From the NCBI GenBank assembly GCA_041744795.1, contig JBGTKD010000177.1, positions 1-27,575 of the forward strand: a DNA stretch of 27,575 nucleotides. Direction: 5' to 3'. Each line of letters begins with the position of its first letter. Position 1 is the first letter of the stretch. Under the pieces are notes generated by a model that searched no databases, was not told where the DNA came from, and worked only from the letters and a program-made list of their open reading frames with translations. The stretch comes from DATHWB01 sp041744795. GTDB lineage: Bacteria; Actinomycetota; Acidimicrobiia; Spongiisociales; ZC4RG35. Made by a program: the position numbers and the translations under genes. Below are positions 1 to 5,935 of this stretch, piece by piece.

Positions 1-1
1 T

Positions 2-937
2 CGGGCCAGGCTGGACTCGTTCGCAGCCGCGGTGCGCGTCTCGCAAGAGCGTTACCGGGATGCGCTGCAACTCGCTCGAGCCGCCGCCGAGGCGGCGGAG
101 TCATCGAACGAGCGGGAGGCGCTTGGACGGGCATATGCCGCCCTCGACTGGGCGCACTACATGCTGGGGGAGGCCGAGCAGGCCAAGTATGGCGAACGGG
201 CCCTCGAGATCTTCCGGGAGTCAGGACAACCCGACCGAGCGGCCGATGTGATGATCAACCTCGGTGCCTGGGCGTATTACGAAGGCCGCTGGGACGATGC
301 GGTGAGTTGGTACGAAGGGGCCCAGGCCGAGAGCAAAAGGGCAGGCAATGACATGGCGGCGGCGACGGCGGCGGCCAACATGGCAGAACTGACGATCAGC
401 CAACGACGTTTCGACGAGGCTGAGGCGGTCATCCGAGAGGCTGTGCGGACCTTCAAAGCTGCGGGAGATCCGTACAGCACCTTGTTCGCCGAGACCCAGT
501 TGGGGCGCCTGATGCTTGGACGCGGGGAGTGGGAGCGGGCTAACGACTTGTTGGGTCGATTGCGGGACGATGCCACCGGCATGGGCCAGATCTCCAGTGC
601 TCTCGAGGTGACCGCGCACCGGGCCATGGCGTTGGTCGGCCTGGGGGAGGCGGAACGGGCGCTAGCCGAGATTGATGAAGCCGAACGACAGGCCGGCGAA
701 GAGGCGGAACTGCTGCAAGCGGGCGTGGCCCATGGCAGAGCTATCGCTCTATTGGCGATCGGTCGAGTGGCGGACGCCCTCACCCAAATCGAGATCGGCC
801 TCGACTGCGCCCGAGCGAACTCCCTCGCTTATGACGAGGCACTGTTGCTGGACCTGAAGAAGGCTGCGGGAGAATCCCTCCCGGACCCAGATGCGGAGCG
901 ACTTGCGTCGCTCCGCATCCAACTGGGCCTGAGTTAG
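2..937 (+). CDS. TPR-repeat protein, C-terminal part (cut by window edge)
   Basis: The frame is open from base 2, so this is the C-terminal 311 residues of a gene that begins outside the window. The GTG at 32 is probably not the true start, because sensible protein (RARLDSFAAA) precedes it. The visible part is Ala/Glu-rich helical repeats with TPR spacing, for example AYYEGRWDDAVSWYEGA, AELTISQRRFDEAEAVI, LMLGRGEWERANDLL and ALVGLGEAERALAEI. In actinobacteria such arrays often end large class III cyclase or STAND-ATPase signalling proteins. That upstream part is inference, since no catalytic or ATPase domain is in view. The gene meets its minus-strand neighbour tail to tail with one base between the stop codons, and I see no hairpin there. 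TPR arrays bind other proteins, and the partner is unknown. Confidence 0.8.
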   Translation, partial: RARLDSFAAAVRVSQERYRDALQLARAAAEAAESSNEREALGRAYAALDWAHYMLGEAEQAKYGERALEIFRESGQPDRAADVMINLGAWAYYEGRWDDAVSWYEGAQAESKRAGNDMAAATAAANMAELTISQRRFDEAEAVIREAVRTFKAAGDPYSTLFAETQLGRLMLGRGEWERANDLLGRLRDDATGMGQISSALEVTAHRAMALVGLGEAERALAEIDEAERQAGEEAELLQAGVAHGRAIALLAIGRVADALTQIEIGLDCARANSLAYDEALLLDLKKAAGESLPDPDAERLASLRIQLGLS

Positions 938-938
938 T

Positions 939-2540
939 TCACGAGATCCGCTTCAACGGATCCCCGATGCCGTAGAGCACCCATGTTGTCTGAGTCTGCT
1001 GCTCGCCTGCGGCGTTCACACCAGCTGGCACAGTGGTCTCGTAGGCGATGCACCAAGATTCGCCTGTCGGCAGCACGCTATCCGGGTTCACCGGAAGGTT
1101 CGGGTAGGGATTCACCGCAGCGGGGTCGTATCCGGCGAAGGGATTCACCTTGCACCACTGGATCGGTCGGAATACTTCTACTCCGTCATCCTTCGGGTCG
1201 TACTGCAGTACACCGGAGTTGACCGGATTTTCCGCCGTCCGAGGGGCGAAGGTCAATGTGCCCTTGAACAACTCGGTACAGCCAGCGGGCCTAGGAACGG
1301 CCGAACAGTCCGGATTGTCCCCGAATCGCGGCTTGAACAGCACGGTCGGAAGGTCTCGCGTACCCTCGGTCGTGGTGACCATGTCGAGTTCGTACGACTT
1401 GGGGGGACAAGGATTGGAAGGAATCCGCTCATATGTGGCCGTGACCCCGTCCTTTGCGACCGAGAGTTGATCGTCACAGTCGAACAACTCGTACACGAAT
1501 ACATCCGCGCTGTCGGTCCCTGCGGTCGTGCTGATCGTGTAGCTGAACCTATCGAACCCGTCGAAGACCCCGGGAGTCGGTGTGTACAAAATCTTCCCGG
1601 CCTGCAATGCCGCAGTGCCCTTAGTTGGAGAACTGATGTTTGTGATCGACGAGAGGGGCGAGGGCGGCGAGTCGTTGGCGAGTACGTCGATGAGGATCGA
1701 CGAATCCCCCTGCGGGATGAACACGGTGTCATCCACGGCCGTCGGGGTGTTATCGGCCAGGTAGAAGATCGACGGACGGTTGGTGTCGGAACCGCCTTCC
1801 AGCGACACCGTTCCGCCGGAGATCGTCGAGGTCGTCAGTTCGATCCGCGTCGCATCGAATCCCGGGGTAACGATCCAGATGCAGTTGTCGTTGGCACCGC
1901 TGTTGGGACCCGAGTTCTGAGGCGCATTACATCCCGCCTTGAGGACACCCGTAGCGCTGGTTACCACGGTCGGGCTCCCCACCGGAGTGTTGCATCCCGG
2001 CCACGGGGCTCCGCCAGCTTGGGTGGTAGCGCACAACGCCGGGAAACTCGTTCCCGTGTAGAGCTCATATGTGACGGGAGACCCTGAGGCGGGCGAGAAT
2101 GTCATCTTGACTACGGCGTTGCCGGCCATCTCCAAGTCGAGTTCGACTCCTGAGAAGGCTCGGCCGGAGACCGACGACCCCGGAGTGATCGACAACTTCT
2201 CTTTTGAGTCGACCTGGGAGCAAGGCGTTCCGTTGGAATTAGATCCAGAGGATTTGACGCCTATACCCGCATTTGCGATTCCCGGGCCTCGGTTGTCCCC
2301 CTCGATCTTGAGAAGACTTCCGTTATCGGCCAGATCGCACGCATTGTTCTTGGTCAGGAGAAGTTGGTCGGGGTGGCCAGCGGCCACAATGCGAGGCCCT
2401 CCATCACCAAACGCGCGGAACTCCACCTGGGTGACTGATCCTCCTTGATGATCACCCAGTGCGGGTGCCACTGCCAGTAGAGCGCCAGCGACGGCGGCCG
2501 CTCCTACCAGCGCGTAAATACGGCGACGATTCTTGCCCAT
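939..2540 (-). CDS. Secreted protein with Ig/cadherin-like domain
   Basis: This is a 533-residue exported protein of unknown role. The start is the ATG at 2540, which gives MGKNRRR and has GGAGGG about 6 nt upstream. A longer frame to 2594 has no such site and would bury the signal peptide. The N-terminus is basic, then has a hydrophobic stretch ending APALG, a likely signal peptide. Residues of roughly 265-355 contain TAVDDTVFIPQGDSS, VLANDS and FDGFDRFSYTIS. The VLANDS...DxFxYT pattern is the hallmark of cadherin-like/Big_9 Ig folds found in bacterial surface proteins. The flanking regions are Gly/Ser/Thr/Pro-rich with scattered Cys pairs, as in extracellular proteins. No LPXTG motif or C-terminal membrane anchor is visible, so it is probably released or held non-covalently. 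Adhesion or matrix function is inference. Confidence 0.8.
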   Translation of the reverse strand: MGKNRRRIYALVGAAAVAGALLAVAPALGDHQGGSVTQVEFRAFGDGGPRIVAAGHPDQLLLTKNNACDLADNGSLLKIEGDNRGPGIANAGIGVKSSGSNSNGTPCSQVDSKEKLSITPGSSVSGRAFSGVELDLEMAGNAVVKMTFSPASGSPVTYELYTGTSFPALCATTQAGGAPWPGCNTPVGSPTVVTSATGVLKAGCNAPQNSGPNSGANDNCIWIVTPGFDATRIELTTSTISGGTVSLEGGSDTNRPSIFYLADNTPTAVDDTVFIPQGDSSILIDVLANDSPPSPLSSITNISSPTKGTAALQAGKILYTPTPGVFDGFDRFSYTISTTAGTDSADVFVYELFDCDDQLSVAKDGVTATYERIPSNPCPPKSYELDMVTTTEGTRDLPTVLFKPRFGDNPDCSAVPRPAGCTELFKGTLTFAPRTAENPVNSGVLQYDPKDDGVEVFRPIQWCKVNPFAGYDPAAVNPYPNLPVNPDSVLPTGESWCIAYETTVPAGVNAAGEQQTQTTWVLYGIGDPLKRIS

Positions 2541-2649
2541 TTCAGCCCTCCAGCCGCTATGCCAAATACCCCTTACAGCAGGAGAGTCCACCATCTCGAG
2601 ACAGATGTCAAACAGAATCTACCGACGAGTCGAAAGCGATGTCGTTGGC

Positions 2650-3153
2650 CTAGTGGTACGCAGCCTGGGAGGCGGCGATGATGCGTTCGGCCTCCTCGAC
2701 TCCCCGCCAGCCGAGAACCGCCGTTTTCTTGTCTTCCAACTCTTTATAGACGGCGAAGAAGTGCTCCAGTTCGCGCCGCAAGTGGACGTCCAGGTCGTCG
2801 ATGTCGACGGTCGACTCCCAGCGTGAATCTCCGGCCGGGACACCGATGATCTTGTGGTCGGGGAGGCCCTGGTCCTCCATCAGGAAAACCCCTATCGCCC
2901 TGACCGAGATCCGACACCCGGGGAAGGTGGGTTCTGCGCCGAGAACCAGGACGTCCAGCGGATCACCGTCTTCGGCCAGCGTGTCGGGTACGAAGCCGTA
3001 GTCGGCCGGGTAGCGGGTAGCAGTGAAGAGGGTCCGGTCGAGCCAGATCTCTCCGGTCTCGTGGTTCATCTCATACTTGTTTCGACTGCCCTTGGGTATT
3101 TCGACGATGGCGGTGATTGTGGCGGTCAGTGAAGTCCCTTCGACCGACCCCAT
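2650..3153 (-). CDS. ppa: Inorganic pyrophosphatase (family I)
   Basis: This cytoplasmic enzyme hydrolyses pyrophosphate to two phosphates and so pulls biosynthetic reactions forward. The 167-residue length is typical of prokaryotic family I enzymes. Visible signatures are EIPKGSRNKYE (residues 18-28), RYPADYGFVPDT (47-58), the family motif DGDPLDVLVL (62-71) with metal-binding Asp 62, 64 and 67, and MEDQGLPDHKII (92-103). The start is the ATG at 3153, with GGAGG 7 nt upstream. The frame stays open much further upstream, but that is only the shadow of the next gene. It lies 32 bp after the AraC-type regulator on the same strand, so co-transcription is possible although no functional link is evident. 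Confidence 0.97.
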   Translation of the reverse strand: MGSVEGTSLTATITAIVEIPKGSRNKYEMNHETGEIWLDRTLFTATRYPADYGFVPDTLAEDGDPLDVLVLGAEPTFPGCRISVRAIGVFLMEDQGLPDHKIIGVPAGDSRWESTVDIDDLDVHLRRELEHFFAVYKELEDKKTAVLGWRGVEEAERIIAASQAAYH

Positions 3154-3185
3154 TGTGGCGCCTCCGCGAGACTGTTGGCCCGCTA

Positions 3186-4127
3186 TCAGTCGGCGAAGGA
3201 CAGTCCCGCCCGCCGTAACAGAGCCCGCAGCGTCGAAGCGTTGCGATAGCCGACTTCGACAGCGATGCGGTCGACGCTGAGATCGGTGGTCTTGCGGAGG
3301 TGACGAGCACGTTCCATCCGCACGCGTTGGATGAAGGTAACCGGCGATAGCCCCACGACCTCGGCCACCCGCCTCTGCAATGTCCGAGGGGTCGTACCGA
3401 GAACGGCTGCTGCGGACTCGACGGTAAGTTCCGTCGCGAGGTTCTCTCGCACGTGACGTTCGAACTCCTGAACGAGAGGATCGGTGCGGGTGAGCATCTC
3501 GATGGCGATGTACGAGCCCTGATCCGGCCGCTCGTCGATAACCAGCACGCGCGCGACGAGGTCGGCTAGCTGGGGACTGACCGTGGCGACGAGGGCGAGA
3601 CCCAGGTCGACGTGGGCGAAGGCGGCGCCTGCGGTGAGGAAGGACCCGTCGGCAACCACCATCCTGTCCATCTGCAGTTCGACACTCCGGTACCGGGACC
3701 GGAACTCCGCACCCAACCACCACGACGTTGTCGCCTTGCGGCCGTCGAGGAGACCGGCCTCGGCTAACGGGAAGGTTCCCGTGCAAGCGCCGGCGACCGT
3801 TCCCAAGTACGGCGCGCTGAGGACCTCGACCACCTGCGTGACTTGCGGCGAGGCAAGCGCCGCCACGACCTGATCGGAGCTGAGGGCGCCTAGAGCGGCG
3901 ACGACGACTGTGTCGTGAAGTCCGATCTCGTCGAGACCGGCATCGATCGGGATCGACCAGCCGGCGGATGTGGTCGCGGTCGACGCCGTCGAGAGCGTCG
4001 AGAACGAGATTGGCTCGATTCCGGGATCGATCTCGGTGCGGAACGCATCGGCGGTGCGGAGGATGTCAACGAGCGAGGCCACCGCCGAGCCGAAACACCC
4101 GTCGACAACCACCACCGCGCATCTCAT
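3186..4127 (-). CDS. GlxA-like transcriptional regulator (DJ-1/PfpI + AraC HTH)
   Basis: This 313-residue DNA-binding regulator has an N-terminal amidotransferase-like sensor and a C-terminal AraC/XylS helix-turn-helix. Residues 1-185 carry the DJ-1/PfpI fold, with the nucleophile-elbow sequence VAGACTGTFPLAEAGLLDGR and Cys115 at the elbow. Residues of about 215-310 form the paired HTH: LTVESAAAVLGTTPRTLQRR, then DRIAVEVGYRNASTLRALLR. The ATG at 4127 has no Shine-Dalgarno site. It lies 7 nt after a TACCGT box (4140-4135, minus strand), which suggests a leaderless mRNA. It is divergent from the small monooxygenase-fold gene at 4217, the arrangement expected if it controls that neighbour. The ligand is unknown. 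Confidence 0.92.
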   Translation of the reverse strand: MRCAVVVVDGCFGSAVASLVDILRTADAFRTEIDPGIEPISFSTLSTASTATTSAGWSIPIDAGLDEIGLHDTVVVAALGALSSDQVVAALASPQVTQVVEVLSAPYLGTVAGACTGTFPLAEAGLLDGRKATTSWWLGAEFRSRYRSVELQMDRMVVADGSFLTAGAAFAHVDLGLALVATVSPQLADLVARVLVIDERPDQGSYIAIEMLTRTDPLVQEFERHVRENLATELTVESAAAVLGTTPRTLQRRVAEVVGLSPVTFIQRVRMERARHLRKTTDLSVDRIAVEVGYRNASTLRALLRRAGLSFAD

Positions 4128-4216
4128 GTCGCAGACGGTACCGAAGTCGTCGTATCAGACACTCGGCAGGCGACGGATTCTTTCGTACGTTCACGGCACA
4201 CGATGGAAGGAGAGCA

Positions 4217-4513
4217 ATGGCCACCAAGGCACTCGTCGTAAGGATCGAAGCGAAAAACGAGACAGCAGACGAAGTCGGTTCGTTCCTCGCAGGGGCAGTG
4301 GAACTCGCCAACGCCGAAGCAGGGACCCCGGTGTGGTTCGCGTTGCAGACCGCACCCACGACGTTCTGGATCGTCGACGCGTTTCCCGGGGAAGCCGAAC
4401 GCCAGGCGCATCTGGAAGGCCCGATCGCTGCCGCGCTCATGGCTAACGCCGACCGCCTGTTGGCAGAGCCGCCCTCGATCCAGCCAGCCGACGTCCTCGC
4501 CTCGAAATACTGA
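4217..4513 (+). CDS. Antibiotic biosynthesis monooxygenase-like protein
   Basis: This is a 98-residue protein of the dimeric alpha-beta barrel (ABM/YgiN-like) type. The pattern is an N-terminal strand ALVVRIEAK, a helix with TADEVGSFLAGAVELANAE, a strand TPVWFALQ, then TFWIVDAFPGEAERQAHLEGPIAAALM. The phrase F-x-x-E-A-x-R-x-A-H-L is the usual family ending. Members include quinol monooxygenases and unrelated small enzymes, so the substrate cannot be read from the sequence. The start ATG at 4217 follows a strong GGAAGGAGAG ribosome site. Longer frames upstream have no such site. It is divergent from a GlxA-like regulator that may control it, and it ends just before a strong hairpin at 4553-4590. 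Confidence 0.85.
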   Translation: MATKALVVRIEAKNETADEVGSFLAGAVELANAEAGTPVWFALQTAPTTFWIVDAFPGEAERQAHLEGPIAAALMANADRLLAEPPSIQPADVLASKY

Positions 4514-4552
4514 GTTTCCTCCACGGAGCAACCCGCCGCAACGCGCTCGGCC

Positions 4553-4590
4553 GGGTAACGGGGGTCGCGGGAACGCGACCCCCGTTACCC
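4553..4590. terminator. 17-bp perfect hairpin between convergent genes
   Basis: GGGTAACGGGGGTCGCG (4553-4569) pairs perfectly with CGCGACCCCCGTTACCC (4574-4590) around a GGAA loop, which fits the GNRA tetraloop pattern. It lies between the ends of the plus gene (4513) and the minus gene (4614), so it can serve both as a bidirectional terminator. There is no U-tract on either side, as is common for hairpin terminators in actinobacteria. Confidence 0.75.
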
Positions 4591-4613
4591 GCGATGCCAT
4601 CAATCGCGACGCG

Positions 4614-5297
4614 CTATCGAGGACTGCGACGCTTGGTGTACGCCTTGATGTGATCGAGCATGCGGTCCATCGTGTCGACGTAAGCCTTCGAGTCCTCTTT
4701 GATCGACTCGCCGAGATCCTTGTGACGCAGGCCCATCGCCTGGGCGGCGTAGCGCGCTCCCCGCAGGTAATACCAGAGGCCTTCGAACGGCATGCCCTTT
4801 GCTTCGGGATCGGGTGTGCCGGGGTCGAGTGGTTCGGCGGTCGTCGAACCGAGCCCGAGGCCGTCGGCGACTTCCAGCACCCCATCCTCGGGATAGCGGT
4901 CGGCGAAGTCGCGGGAGACAAACCGGAATCGTTCTTCGCCTTCTGTGTCGATGAGGATCATCGCCGGCCGGGCGATGTCCCTCGGATCCCTGTCGTCAAC
5001 CACTCCGAACGGCTCGATCGCTTTCGACCGGTCGGGGTCGGACAGGTACGGGAACGGGAGATCGAGCTTGTCGATCATCGCAGCGTGCTGGCCGGGGGTG
5101 TCGATGTCGATGGCGACGATCCGCACGCCGCTACTCAGGAAGTCTTCATACCGTGAGGCCAGGCTGACCAGCTGGCCGTTGCAATAAGGTCACCAGTCTC
5201 CCCGGAGAAATACGAGGAGCATGGCCGTGTCCCGGTGGGCGGATAGCGTCCATTCCGAGCCTGCCTGATCGGTGAGAGTGAAATCGGGAACGGCCAT
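4614..5297 (-). CDS. Peroxiredoxin-like (AhpC/TSA) protein, probable selenoprotein with in-frame TGA
   Basis: Read from the ATG at 5297 with the TGA at 5192-5190 taken as selenocysteine, this encodes 227 residues. The N-terminus is MAVPDFTLTDQAGSEWTLSA, a typical AhpC/TSA opening. Then comes LLVFLRGDW-U36-PYCNGQLVSL, so the redox motif is U36-P-Y-C39. In the PRX_like2-type family this position is normally Cys in R-G-x-W-C-P-Y-C. The fold continues through GVRIVAIDIDTPGQ, FPYLSDPDRSKAIEPFGV and ARPAMILIDTEGEERFRFVS. The C-terminal 70 residues are a less common helical extension. The predicted role is thiol or seleno-peroxidase or disulfide reductase activity in the cytoplasm. A SECIS-like hairpin follows the TGA. 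The start has a TAGATT box (5309-5304) 6 nt upstream and so is probably leaderless. Alternatives are a recent nonsense mutation or a sequencing error, but the frame is otherwise intact on both sides. No sel genes are in the window. Confidence 0.8.
5157..5177 (-). promoter_or_regulatory. Candidate bacterial SECIS hairpin for Sec insertion
   Basis: In the minus-strand mRNA, GGCCAG (5177-5172) pairs with CUGGCC (5162-5157). Above it, CU (5171-5170) pairs with AG (5165-5164) around the apical loop GGUC (5169-5166), leaving one bulged C at 5163. The stem begins 12 nt after the UGA, and the loop U lies 23 nt after it. In the E. coli fdhF SECIS the loop is also GGUC and its U is about 21 nt after the UGA. 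The bulge differs from fdhF, which has a bulged U on the 5' side. Read as a SelB-binding element, it would direct Sec insertion at codon 36. Confidence 0.65.
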
Positions 5298-5364
5298 GAG
5301 CCGAATCTAGCGAACAGTTCATCTAATCGACTCGGCCAGGGTTTGTGTTCGATACCGTGACCAA

Positions 5365-5526
5365 ATGCGCATCGCTGTCCGGATCCTCGCCCTGGTTGTC
5401 GTCGCGGCGGTGGCGTTCGTCACTCTCGGCCAGTACGCCCCGGAAGGATCGTGGATCCAGGACGCCTCGAACCAGATGATGCGCGCGATCCGGGCGTTGT
5501 GGATGATCGATCCCATCACCGGCTGA
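5365..5526 (+). CDS. Small single-span membrane or exported peptide (53 aa)
   Basis: This frame encodes 53 residues. It begins MRIAVRILALVVVAAVAFVTLGQYAPEG, a short basic start and one hydrophobic segment (about residues 4-22), and then has a polar tail with WIQDASNQMMRAIRALWMIDP, which could form an amphipathic helix. A TACCGT box (5353-5358) lies 6 nt before the ATG, the same leaderless promoter pattern seen at other genes here, and this supports the frame. It diverges from the peroxiredoxin-like gene across 67 bp. I do not recognise a family. Its size leaves real doubt, but promoter spacing and the membrane segment argue for a true gene. Confidence 0.5.
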   Translation: MRIAVRILALVVVAAVAFVTLGQYAPEGSWIQDASNQMMRAIRALWMIDPITG

Positions 5527-5599
5527 CGCCAAGAATTTTCCTGGCCGAAAGTGGCTCCACCGGCGGGATCCGGGGCCGCCATCGGCTCTGAAGGGCCCT

Positions 5600-5693
5600 C
5601 GCGAAAACCTGGTTGTGTTTCGGTTTTCGCGTCCCACCCTCGGTGTCGTAGTTTCGATCTGACACCGACCGTCCCGACTGAAGTCGCGAAAAC
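5600..5693. repeat. Three CGCGAAAAC elements with alternative hairpins
   Basis: CGCGAAAACC (5600-5609) pairs perfectly with GGTTTTCGCG (5622-5631). A third copy, CGCGAAAAC (5685-5693), could instead pair with the middle one and enclose an 8-bp hairpin TCGGTGTC/GACACCGA (5640-5647 and 5661-5668). They lie between the end of the 53-residue ORF and the nrdJ promoter. They may be a terminator region or repeated protein-binding sites. Confidence 0.45.
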
Positions 5694-5708
5694 TGCGCTT
5701 AGAAGTCG

Positions 5709-5737
5709 TTGACCAATTACACGCGTGTAATTACAGT
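5709..5737 (+). promoter_or_regulatory. Probable nrdJ promoter with palindromic operator in the spacer
   Basis: TTGACC (5709-5714) and TACAGT (5732-5737) form a -35/-10 pair with a 17-bp spacer. The spacer plus one base is a perfect 18-bp palindrome, AATTACACGCGTGTAATT (5715-5732). A dimeric regulator bound there would directly block or remodel the promoter. It lies about 200 bp before the nrdJ start codon. Confidence 0.6.
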
Positions 5738-5780
5738 CGAGTTCCCTGTCACCCAAGATGTGGTGTCTGCGACGGTCTCG

Positions 5781-5798
5781 ACCACAACATGTTGTGGT
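5781..5798. promoter_or_regulatory. Perfect 18-bp palindrome resembling an NrdR box
   Basis: ACCACAACATGTTGTGGT is perfectly self-complementary. Its inner 16 bases match the general NrdR-box consensus (ACACWATATATWGTGT) at 12 positions. NrdR is the widespread repressor of ribonucleotide reductase genes, so a site in an nrdJ leader makes sense. It lies about 40 bp downstream of the predicted transcription start and 138 bp before the start codon. Confidence 0.5.
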
Positions 5799-5935
5799 CT
5801 CCGCCTCCCGGATCGGTTCCGGAGGACCCCGGAAGAGACAGCCAGTGGGCCAGATCATCGGCGGAGCAGGGCCTGAGGAAGGCACGACTAGGACATCGGA
5901 ACGACCGGGGTCCTGCGATGAGGGAGAGTTCAGAT

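Noticed and set aside
5126..5192. Treating the gene at 4614-5126 as a complete short protein starting at 5126
   Set aside because: It would begin in mid-fold (R-I-V-A-I-D) without the redox motif or a ribosome site. The upstream codons in the same frame encode the expected family N-terminus.
5527..5935. A cobalamin riboswitch before nrdJ
   Set aside because: There is a GCCAGTGGGCC at 5836-5846 that faintly recalls the B12 box, but I cannot find the other conserved core segments in order. A covariance-model search would settle it.
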